64,000 bases of DNA from NCBI GenBank assembly GCA_024704765.1, contig JAKMXF010000296.1, positions 346,465 to 410,464 on the forward strand, given 5' to 3'. Of this stretch, positions 24,755-34,398 are shown piece by piece. Position 1 is the stretch's first letter. Each line of letters starts with the position of its first letter. Under the pieces are notes generated by a model, which saw nothing but the letters and a program-made list of their open reading frames with translations, made no database searches and had not been told where the DNA came from. This stretch comes from Oopsacas minuta. Taxonomy: Eukaryota > Porifera > Hexactinellida > Lyssacinosida > Leucopsacidae. The position numbers and the translations under genes were made by a program.

Positions 24755-25165
24755 CAGTGGATACTGGGAATATGACCATAGTCAGGAACCGGACAGCATG
24801 TTCTTATATAACTGGTATTTAGTTTATTGTTCGTGCCGATTATCAAAACACTTCATTTATGCAGATTTGTATGTAGCGGCAATATTATGGAAAACTTTCC
24901 TCACATCTACTAGAATTTCTAGAACATACCGGTAATTAGAACCAATGATGCTACAACTATTTTTACTACCCGGCATAAATTATCATGAGTGTATGGCAAC
25001 AATTATCCTTTGTTATTTATATCCAACATGTTCTTATCATCGGCATGGAATGTTCTTATATCCTATACAAATTCCATAGAGTAGAATTCAATAGATTAAC
25101 CAAATGAATTTAAGTTTCTTTTAGCCAGCATGTTCTTTTATCCGGCGTCTGTCATGGTTGTACTC
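24755..25165. repeat. degenerate MITE-like repeat
   Basis: Begins TACAGTGGATACTGG and carries repeated CATGTTCTTATAT or ATGTTCTTAT motifs followed by CCGGC or similar. The same kind of start and motif occur at 58554-58640, and the motif alone near 44795-44930. A pogo-like origin is possible. The boundaries are uncertain. Confidence 0.35.
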
Positions 25166-25404
25166 ATTAAATATGATTCCATGAGAAATTACTGTAACCA
25201 ATTTATTACGATCGCACGTCATTTAGGATTTGCTTAATTGGGTCATTCTAGTTTTTATATATCCTAGGTAGTATACTTTGTTCAAAATCTATCAAAATAA
25301 GTGCCCATGCTCATGTGTCGGGTTCTAAAGCACCCTAAACACTCTTCAGAGAAAAATAAGTCGACTTCTTCAAGATTTAGGCTTAATATCATCATAGCTT
25401 CCTA

Positions 25405-25824
25405 TTGGGGCGCATGCATTAGTCCAAATTTCATATGTTTGCGTTAGTCCAAATATCAAATTCGGTTTTGGTCCAAATCTTTGAGTATCGAATGCATGCA
25501 TTCACGGGGAAATTTCGTCGAGAAAATATAGTCATTTACATTTGTTTTTAAACTATATACTCTCAGCAACTCACAGCCTGCTACAGATCCAAAGATGATC
25601 TAATTAAACACCACACCAGTTATCCAAATAGCCTGCTGAAATGCCCATATTACCAGCTCAAGCCAATTCTAGTACCTTCCAACGTGAGTTCTAAATACTC
25701 TTAGCAACTCACAGCCTGCTCCTCATCCAACTCTCGCAAACATCACCAAAAATTGGGTTTATGCCGATTTTGATATTTGGACTAACGCAAACATAAGAAA
25801 TTATGACTAACGACGCGACCCCTT
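25405..25824. mobile_element. foldback MITE with long inverted repeats
   Basis: About 60 bp at 25405-25467 are inverted at 25762-25824. Both arms carry ATGTTTGCGTTAGTCCAAAT followed by ATCAAA and TCGG. Inside, CAGCAACTCACAGCCTGCT occurs twice (about 25564 and 25700). There is no coding potential. The arms are far longer than in the other MITEs here; superfamily unknown. Confidence 0.7.
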
Positions 25825-25944
25825 CCTGTTGCATAACATGTACTCTTTGCATCTGTTCTTAGTTTTATTTTATGTAAATTTCCATAGCATTTGATATTTT
25901 TTCCATTTTATGGAAAGGACTTCATTAACTGACAACTTTCTTAG

Positions 25945-26154
25945 CAAAGTTTGAATGCTGACGAACTATCGAATCATTTAATTACCTCCACTCAATGTCT
26001 GCATTTCCAAACAGCGCCATTCGGAGATTTAGCTCCTTGGCTATATGTGTCGAACGCGGTCCCGGATCGAAGTCCCGCCCTCAAATATGCAACTTTAAAT
26101 CTTAATATATATCAATTGTATCATGCTGAATTAGATTTAGGCATTTACTAAAAA
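25945..26154 (+). CDS. candidate terminal exon
   Basis: The acceptor ACAACTTTCTTAG ends at 25944. The frame then runs 69 codons to TAA, starting QSLNADELSNHLITSTQCLH and including TAPFGDLAPWLYVSNAVPDR. Codon use looks more coding-like than the surroundings. No transposase motif and no family recognised. Possible last exon of a host gene; unproven. Confidence 0.3.
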
Positions 26155-26674
26155 TTATACCACGTGTTCATAGCCTACTATATATAATGCCTGATACTAA
26201 CTGAATCAAGGCTGTGTTACCCGATTAAACAGATTGTCATTTCGATATTACAAAATGGTGCATTTTGGTCCGAATAAATCTGTTGCACTGTTGTTAATAA
26301 CAGCATATCAAGCATTAACAGCTAATAGTTTGAGGGATGTGCCAAATATGTGTGTAACTTAGTATACTGCATATATAATTTATTGTGAATCCAGCAAACG
26401 ATACTTTCATTCCAAATATCAGAAATATTTGATTGATGAGTTGGCTCGTTCTTAAGTAGTATAGACCGGGGATAACCTTTTTTTATGAAAATCCAATTAT
26501 AACTCGATAATCTGTTCACTCAATTTAGCAAGTGGAGGAGGCCCGAATTATATTTTGTCCAGGGGCCACCAAACACCTTGTGACGCCACTGTTTCCACTC
26601 CTGCCAGAAAATTCCGCATACGATACAGTTCGTCTATTATTGTTTAACTTCATACGTTCTTTTTGTAGTTAGTA

Positions 26675-26710
26675 CACAGTGTGCCAAAATTGCCATAATG
26701 GCGTATTAGG
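26675..26710. repeat. left terminal inverted repeat
   Basis: CACAGTGTGCC, then 9 extra bases, then a 16-base block ending ATGGCGTATTAGG. The second block aligns with the right end at 13 of 16 positions. Confidence 0.85.
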
Positions 26711-27064
26711 GTAACCATTACAACTAGACATGTTTTATATGGTCTATATAGTAACTCGACACCGTAAATTTCAAAAATTTCATTTAAATTTTCCGTAGTA
26801 TTACCACTATTGGGAATATGACGTCATTTCGGTGATTTCATTATTTGTAACATTCATGGTTCAATAACATTATTTGTAATTTCTATTATTGAATTAATGG
26901 TATAAAGTCAAGCTTCCTATTAGAAAGATTATAGCATATATAATAAGCTATTATATAATAATGAACCAGGGGTGTAGTTTTTCCCTTTACTACATATTGA
27001 GGGGATTATACCTTGTGGAAAAACTGTTACTAAATATATAAACTCAATCTCTAATATTCTTTAA

Positions 27065-29231
27065 TTAATTATTATTCTCCAACACTATGCTATTATATAA
27101 GATATCTTGGGCGCTATTTGGGTCATTTGCACTAGAATTCCTCGTTTTGGTGGATGTAAAACGATTCTGCACTAATAGGGGATCACTACAACACAGAAGG
27201 CGAACTAGAATATCTCGTACATTGTCAGAGAATGATGTTTTTCTGGCAAGATTTTCCCGATACCGCCTCACGAACTTATTACAAGCTTCTAAACATTCTT
27301 CTGATAGATTCTGTAATCCCCTGCCATTATTATATTCTCCAATAATCTTGAAAGAATGGGAAAGTAGCTTGTGTAAAGAGGGGGGTGACGTTCGCCCATG
27401 GAAACTGAACTAAGATGTATTCATACGTTTCTTTACACAATTCTTCCATTTTGCTACAATTAATTAAGTTACCGCTGTTCACAAGTCGTAACACCACAGA
27501 TAGATTAGTCTGGATCTTCTCTAATAAGAGTTTATCAGATGGATTAATCGAGGAAGTCGCCCATTTTTAAAAGTCTCGCTTATCCAAAAAGCAATCACGT
27601 ACGATGTCCCCAGTAGTTGATGTAGCGCCCTGACTTGAAGGAATATCCACACTGAAACTACACTTCTCTAGAAGAATTGCTCGAATCCGCCTCATAGATG
27701 ATTTACTTTGTCATTAGATGGTGACCATACCTTGTGACCCGCATCAAGATGGTATATTAATAACATATACCACCGGAATACACATAGGTAGGCATGGAAA
27801 GGGGATGCAGCAATTATATTGATGTCAGATGTGGGTTTGTGAGTTATGCCCAAGCGTTGTTTGGATGAGAGTTTGAGGAAGTGATCCTCATTAACATCAT
27901 CAAAGAGTTGCCAGGCATCGCTAATTAACCTGTTTATGGGGAATCCAGAACGAACCCAGTCAATGCTTTTGATTTCTTCGTCAGATGCAGTACATAGATG
28001 ACGAGAAGCTCCTCCAGCACCATCTAACAGTCCAGCCATTTTTGGTGTCAAAGAGAGAACGGACAATATCAACTTGTACATGTCCTCCTGTTAGGAATAA
28101 TCCGTTCACCAATATTCGGTCGGTTTGGGGATTGACAATTTTATCCATGATAAAATGAACATTATTATAATCCTCTTTCAATGCCATCAACGCAACCGGT
28201 CTGAAACAAAAGGTGGAGTTAGGAGAATGGTTGTAGAAGACATCGTTTCCAAGTGTATCTGCTATTGATAATATTTTGAATCCAAATAAGATGAAACATT
28301 TAGTACTAAAGACAGGGTTATTATTTTGTTGGTTATAGGTGCGATGAGACCCGGAACCATCTAATCCATCTGATATCTTAACTGTGAGTGGATATTGTGA
28401 AATAGAAATTGGCACTAAGGTTGAAATCAAGCGTTCGACTGTAAGCTTTAGTATCGAATGATAGGAGATACAAGTTCCAATTGAGAAACCTTCAGGATCA
28501 TGGACTATCTCAATCTCATCAATCAAAGTTATTTCTCTACGATATCTGGAGACAAGCTCATAGGATGGTAATTTTACTTGACATTTGAGGACTTTTTTTT
28601 AATTTTTATATTTGCTCGCTCCAATCTCTAAACAGTCCAACAGAAAGGCAGATTTATCGATTGGCGCTTTGTGCAAGATTCCATTAAAAGAACCCTTGTT
28701 GATGATCTCCTTACACACTTGTGAAGTATCTCGATCGTAAGAATTGTTAGATATTAATCCTAAAGCCAGAGCAGCTAGTTGTTTAGGCTCGACATTTTCT
28801 CTTTCAGCTAAGAAATGAATATGGTCTAAAAGAATGCTCAGACTAGATCTGGAAGTTTGAAGATTGCAATCAAGTAAATGCTTTCTGGAATCATGGACAA
28901 TTTCTTCAGAGAAATTTCGACTTTCAGAAATAGAAACTTTACGAAAAGGTTCTAATCCAGGATCGAGTGAAATTCTCTTCTTTCTCGGAATGGAAATAGA
29001 TAGAGGTGCAGTATATGAATGGAAGGTCATATTCTCCCAGGTCTCAAGATCACTCTTCTTCCGGTAATACTCTCTGGATGATTTAAGGGACTTGAACTTA
29101 TATAGAATAGTATCATGTTCTTCCTGTGAAATATTATTATCATCAATAAGATACTGCGTAGTGGCTTTAGGGCTTTTCCCCATTGAAATATAGCTAACAT
29201 ATGCTTCTTTGTTGATTACAACAGAGGCCAT
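27065..29231 (-). pseudogene. RAG1/Transib-like transposase, nearly complete
   Basis: ATG at 29231 (MASVVINKEAYVSYIS); about 720 codons to 27065. The N-terminal region has no zinc finger that I recognise. Core motifs follow in order. PLTVKISDGLDGSGSHRTYN (about 28370-28430) holds the first catalytic Asp, as in RAG1 ESCDGMGD. Next come FRPVALMALKED, VQVDIVRSLFDTK, then GAGGASRHLCTASDEE, like the RAG1 GSG...CTLCDAT block. GFPINRLISDA, GITHKPTSD and SPFHAYLCVFRWYMLLIYHL follow. The final block LSEECLEACNKFVRRYREN (about 27245-27300) holds the catalytic Glu, like RAG1 SEGNESGNKLFRRFRK. Disruptions are few: an in-frame TAA at 28599, frame changes near 28040 (A-run), 27710 and 27385, and a TAA near 27569. 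The DxLH motif expected at the second Asp reads SPFH. Confidence 0.85.
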
Positions 29232-29877
29232 TACTTCACTAGGAGCTATTATTAGACAGAAAAAGATCAAAATTATTTTCGTGCATCATCTAAATTTGCA
29301 TGAGGGCAAGAATATATAGAATTTACTTGAATTTCAAAAAAATCCTAAAAATACACTTTTCCGATTTTTTGTCTGGTCCAAGCATTGATGTACTCAAAAA
29401 TATATTCGTGCACCCCGGTGCACGTCTGAAAATTGGTGTATAATTTCAAAAAAGTAAGCACTATAAGCGATTAACAATAAATTATCGTCCTCTTTTGTCA
29501 CCTGATAGATGCAGCACTCCAAACACTATATTAAAACTAAAATATTTCACTCCAGGCCTTTAAAACTAGACAGCCAACAAAATTTTTTGGAAACAATGAT
29601 ACTTGTAATAATTGCATAAACTGATCTAATATAAGAAATACGTCAAATTGATGATTAACTACAAACGTTATACAGTATATATTTGGAAGAAAATCGTTGC
29701 TAAGGTAGTTAGGTATTTACTCTTGAGGTTAGCTATTCAAAATAATCTAAAATATGCTTACTTTAGCTCGCTGTAATCGAAATTCCTATGGGTCATACAT
29801 ACAGTCGTCAATATTTTCCTACTAATTCGACGATGGAGATTCATAAAAACGTAGTTAAATTCGTAATTGAAATTTTG
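29232..29877 (-). other. 5' leader of the RAG1-like element
   Basis: About 650 bp between the transposase start and the right terminal repeat. It is AT-rich with no second reading frame. It probably holds the promoter of the transposase gene, but no specific element is recognisable. Confidence 0.5.
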
Positions 29878-29904
29878 CCTAATACGCCATATCGGCACAC
29901 TGTG
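29878..29904. repeat. right terminal inverted repeat
   Basis: On the reverse strand it begins CACAGTGTGCC, then directly GATATGGCGTATTAGG. It is nine bases shorter than the left end between the two conserved blocks. Confidence 0.85.
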
Positions 29905-29909
29905 TAGTA

Positions 29910-31439
29910 CTTTTCACTTAAACAAATGATCTATTTTTGTATTATTTGTATAGGAAGTATAATTGGATAGACGTATTAATTTCTCTTGTATTAGGAAGAA
30001 CGTCGTATCCGAATTCTCCTATATGCATTGGCTACCAAATTCATTGCGTATAAATTTAATGGAATATTTGAGAAGTACGACAAGTATCTGAATACATTTT
30101 CTTTTTAACCATTTTTCCTCTTTTTGATTTCATATATTAATAAGTATGGGTACTTTGACCCAGAAATGAGTCTTTGATATATATTATCACGAAAAATGTT
30201 ATTGTTCTTCTATTAGTTGCCAGATAATTGAGAATTTTAAATTACCAAAAGATGTTTTCGAGCATATTCACTCACAATTCACGATACATCTAACATCCAG
30301 AGCAATTTCTGGAGAATGAAAGAGCGTATATATATAGGAAATAGTTTTAGTCATTTCGTAAATTGTGAGACTCGTTTGTCCCAATCATTTTTAGTTCAGA
30401 TCCTAATGATATACTCCCCAACACGTGGCATTATTTACAAAGGAAAATACTTTCTCACTCACTATGAGAGGACCTCGAAAACATTTGACTGTATTCTTGA
30501 TCATCTTCATTTGGAAACCCCATAGAAAGAAAACGAATCCCATTCCCACTGAAACCCTCATACGCACAGAAATACCATGGCTGTTTATCAAGGGTATATT
30601 TTTACTCAACCATAATTTTAATAATAATATTTTATATTACTTGTTGTTACCATTTCTATCCATGAGTTTATATGACTAAGAATTATCCTTTTTCATAGCT
30701 ACAAAAGTCGATAATGGGAGCTGGTTTATTTTTATGTGCAATTCTATAATCGTCGATACTGAGAATACTTATTGCGATGCACCTACGCTAATTCATTATC
30801 TGCTTGAGTGTTCTTTTCCTCGCAGCCCCAATTTAATCTAAATATGCAGTTCGCTAAATGCTGCTACCGCATTTATCTCCATTAATCTAAGAATATTCAC
30901 TTTAAGGGATTGCATGTAGTACCTAGTGGATTATCTAGTATTGAAATCCCTTGCTTTACTCATGAAATGTTCTTGTGGAACTCTCAAAGAAATATAATCA
31001 GCTTTATAATGAAAACTTCCCAAATTCATAATTAGTACTTACCAATAAGAGCTCTATCAACTTTATAGTTTGTCAGTAGTTCAATCAAAGTTTTACCTGG
31101 CGAATATATTGATCATAGGAATATGAAAATCAACTTGAGTTCCATAGTGACAACAAATAACTTGTAGTGTACTGTCTATAGAAAGGGAATTTAGAAGTTT
31201 GATCGGATGTGGTGGTGTAGGATTAACAGAATTCAAGGTAGTAGAATCAGGGCGCCAAACAATGCAACCAGGAAGAACATGAATGTTATATAATCTGTTA
31301 ATGAGTTCTTCGAGACCTACTAAAACAAACTTTCCTTTTCTCTTCAAAGCTCATATTACTGAGCCTCAATGCCTAGAATTTAGAGACAGCATAATTTCAG
31401 AGCCATAAACCATAAGTAATTGTTTGCATACGTACTCAG
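29910..31439. other. region without supported gene
   Basis: An open stretch at about 30388-30525 follows an acceptor-like TTTTTAGTTCAG and reads YKGKYFLTHYERTSKTFD. Two frames look equally plausible, so I do not call it. Otherwise AT-rich and featureless. Confidence 0.45.
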
Positions 31440-31507
31440 GTGATTCTGTAGTTCTGTTTCCCTTTTATCCCTATCAAGGCGCTGTTGTTTATGGAACTAT
31501 CATTGAG
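31440..31507 (+). CDS. candidate short internal exon
   Basis: Flanked by ACGTACTCAG and GAG|GTAAGT, the best splice-site pair in the window. The 68-bp piece is open in one frame and reads DSVVLFPFYPYQGAVVYGTI then IE, starting with a split codon and ending in phase 0. The product is not recognised. It could be a host exon between transposon-filled introns. Splice-site strength and frame support it; homology does not. Confidence 0.4.
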
Positions 31508-31756
31508 GTAAGTAGGGCAATTGAGAAGATACTAGGCAATTCTCCTTTCTTCAATCTAGCTTGTATTCTGCGGGTTTTATTCTTTCCACCAATGTTTAAA
31601 TATGACTGAGTGTTTATTATGTCCTGGGGATCAAAATCTTTGGTACACAAGTAAATCTTTTTTAGTTGATCGACGTCTAAAAATTTAAGAGATTATAAGC
31701 GAACGGCGATATGAACTCAGTAGTACAAATTACCAATAGCACTGGAAATTCTTAAA

Positions 31757-32903
31757 TACTACGGGTGTTCAATAAGTTCTGATTCTTACCCCCAAAAGTA
31801 CCTCAATGTTATACACAAACTATCAGTGTTTAACTTTTCGAAATTTTCCCCACCGTTCTTTATACAGCGCTGAAGACGCTCCAACCATTGTACAAAAGTA
31901 TTTTATAGTCTTCGGCGGGATTCGTTTTAGATACTGGAAAAATCGCCGATCCTTGTTTTGCGCTGTTGCTAAGATGACAACCAGAGAGTCTTCATTAAGC
32001 TTAGGGAAGGGTTAAAAACCACCAGGAGCTAGATCTGGGGTGTAGGGTGGATGTTCAAGCTCAATCATCCTCATCTGTAAGATGTTTTCTTTGACTTACT
32101 TGGTTTGTGAGGACGGTCAGTATCATGTAATAATCTCAACACTTTAGCACCAGGCCTTTTCTCCTCCTCAACTAGCTTACTTCCACTGCACCAAGACAAT
32201 TACTAGTGTAGAAGCTTCCAATAACAGTTCGTCCCTTTGGAACTATCACCATGGGCACTGGGCCATGTGCATCTAAAAATATGCAATACATGATCCTCGA
32301 TGATCTGAAATCTGGATGCGGTATCATCGGAGGGTCCGAGTGCTCTCCTATCCACACCTTATTTGCTTGTTTAGAAAGAGGTGTGTTATACTGAACCCAT
32401 ATCTCATCACCAGTCACTAACTCAATAATCTTCTCGGCTCGCATACTTGGTAGGATTTCAGCAGATTACGACAACATCTACCCTTGTCTCTTTCTGGGCC
32501 TTTGTGAGTAAATGTGTGACCCATCTGGCACAAACCTTCGTCAACTTGAGCTGTGATCTTAAAATGTGGTCTACACTTCCCATCGAGATTCCAACACTGT
32601 TAGATAGCTCCCTGATAGTTATATGTGGGTATAGGCCTATCAGTTTCTTGATAGCGCACGATTTAATTGGAGTTGCAGCCGTAATTGGTGATCAGGCCGA
32701 GGGTCATCTTTGATAGACTTCTTCCCAGCCTGAATCGCTGAGCCCATCTTCTGACTCCTGCATAAGACAGAGCACCTTTCGTAGTATAGACTTGAACCAA
32801 ATCAAAATGTATCTCGTGTGCAGATTTCCCGACGAGAGTACGAATCTCAACATAAGCTCTTTGCTCGATTTTAGAATTCTTGCCAAGTGATTCCATAAAG
32901 GTA
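31757..32903 (-). mobile_element. mariner element, right end not found
   Basis: The left end TACTACGGGTGTTCAATAAG resembles the ends at 42686 (GGGCGTTCAATAAG) and 43967. A minus-strand transposase relic follows. Eight bases upstream of its start codon a pogo MITE (32904-33547) is inserted, and the mariner right end is not seen beyond it, so that part is deleted or unrecognisable. Confidence 0.65.
31786..32896 (-). pseudogene. mariner transposase, broken
   Basis: From ATG 32896 (MESLGKNSKIEQRAYVEIRT) through KSAHEIHFDLVQVY and the helix-turn-helix VRRWAQRFRLGRS. After stops, IIELVTGDEIWVQYNTPLSK holds the first catalytic Asp (about 32400). QANKVWIGEHSDPPMI and GPVPMVIVPKGRTVIGSFY follow. The second and third Asp region (about 31980-32150) is poorly kept. 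The C-terminus near 31790-31880 reads LQRCIKNGGENFEKL. The length matches mariners. Numerous stops make it inactive. The N-terminus resembles the mariners at 20.9 and 42.9 kb. Confidence 0.75.
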
Positions 32904-33547
32904 TACAGTAAACATTGGCTTTAACGACACTCGTTTGGACAGGCAAAAAAGGTCGTTATATCCGATTTGTCTCTAAATCCGAGGAAGCTTTAAATATACA
33001 TTATATACCTGATGACACCCAAATTTATTCATGTTATATGATGTAGTATTCTATGTTTTTGTATTCTCGTCATGTTGTATTATCTGCATCAAGCTCCTTC
33101 AAAATTTCGTATTTTTTAGCAAAAGAAAAGTGCTTCCTTTTGCTAACTCCGCTCGAATCCATGAAGATAAAATTTTAGCATTACATTGGACGTACAATAG
33201 CTTTAAATATGCATTTTCGTAAGAAGCCAGTTGCTGTTGATTCAAAACAGGGGAGGTTTTAATTGCTATATAATTAAAGCAATTATTATACCTTAATAAT
33301 TCACTAATTAGTACACTTTTCTGAAGTCCACGGTACAGATAGCCCAAAAATCGTAATCTCCGATGGGATTTGCATGGAGCAGACACAGAAAGTATGTCGC
33401 TAAATTCAATTTGTCGTATCCGACAGGTCGTTATACCCGAGGTATGGTGTGTGCAAAATAATGCTACGAGATTCTGGGTAAGCAAAATGAGTCGTTATAA
33501 GCGATTTGTCGTTAAAGCCGATGTCGTTAAATCCAATGTTTGCTGTA
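32904..33547. mobile_element. pogo-type MITE nested at a mariner 5' end
   Basis: 644 bp with TA at both edges. The ends read TACAGTAAACATTGGCTTTA and TACAGCAAACATTGGATTTA, followed by ACGACA on both. The interior repeats CGTTATAAGCGATT or CGTTATATCCGATT and TCGTTAAAGCCGA-type motifs near both ends. No transposase. It lies just upstream of the mariner transposase start, so it inserted after the mariner. Confidence 0.75.
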
Positions 33548-34390
33548 GTATAAAAAACACCTGTTTTAAAATTTGATATAACTTGTTGAGTTTTTAAGCT
33601 ATAATGAAAAATCAATACTAGCTTGTAGACAGAGGATTAAGTATTCATATTCGAATATCAATATATTGTAGTTGTTTTATGAATCCCCACAGTACCACAG
33701 TGATCCGAATTTATTGAACGCTCGTAGTATAAACTAGACCCTAGGGAAATTGATAAGAAAAAACTTTGTATATTGGGGGGGCTCACCATCTCTGTGCAAA
33801 GATGACTTCCACTTTTGCTCTATATCTGGGGCATTAGATGACTTCGAGAAGACTGGAATACCACGATGATCATTGTTGTGACCCGTTTGACATCTGGCTA
33901 CGGAACAAGATTTTGGCGCACTCAGAAAATGAACTGTATCTAACTAAGCACTTGAAACAATCAAAGATTGGAAAAATAGCGTTCTGGACGCAGTAGTGAA
34001 ATATCCTACTAACAACAAATGATTCATGCAGGAACCTTAATATTGTAAAATTCTGTTATGGGTGAATAATATATTCTACTCCCAGTTATCCCTGGTTTAT
34101 TGCAGTGAATATGCCTTATGTGATATGTATAAACATATATCCAAAGCAATAGTATATATTTCTCCGATAATTAACAAAATATTTTCAAATTTGAAATCAA
34201 AATTTGGAAAACCCAGATATGATGGGGAAAAACTGATTAGATAGTCGAAAGCCCCTAGATGATTATAATCATCAATTACTTCTTTTATTGTATAGGGGAA
34301 AATTTCGGATACCGAAGTACTTCTGTTAGTATTTGACTTATTACATACTAATTTTGGTTCCCCGACTGTATTTCTTATCATATTTCAATG
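33548..34390. other. spacer without recognisable gene
   Basis: AT-rich; no exon-like frame or paired repeats found. Confidence 0.55.
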
Positions 34391-34398
34391 CTCTAGAG

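Larger units (their letters stand above)
26675..29904 (-). mobile_element. RAG1/Transib-like transposon with RSS-like ends
   Basis: 3230 bp. Both ends start CACAGTGTGCC, read inward. The 5-bp direct repeat TAGTA flanks them exactly (26670-26674 and 29905-29909). CACAGTG is the consensus heptamer of V(D)J recombination signals, and 5-bp duplications are the signature of Transib and RAG transposition. The minus strand encodes one long transposase with RAG1/Transib motifs. No second (RAG2-like) reading frame is present. Confidence 0.9.

Noticed and set aside
26056-26080. GGTCCCGGATCGAAGTCCCGCC resembles a tRNA T-arm
   Set aside because: No acceptor, D or anticodon arms can be folded around it, and it lies within a candidate exon.
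30388-30525. Exon-like frame after TTTTTAGTTCAG
   Set aside because: Two frames look equally coding-like, there is no donor site, and no family is recognised.
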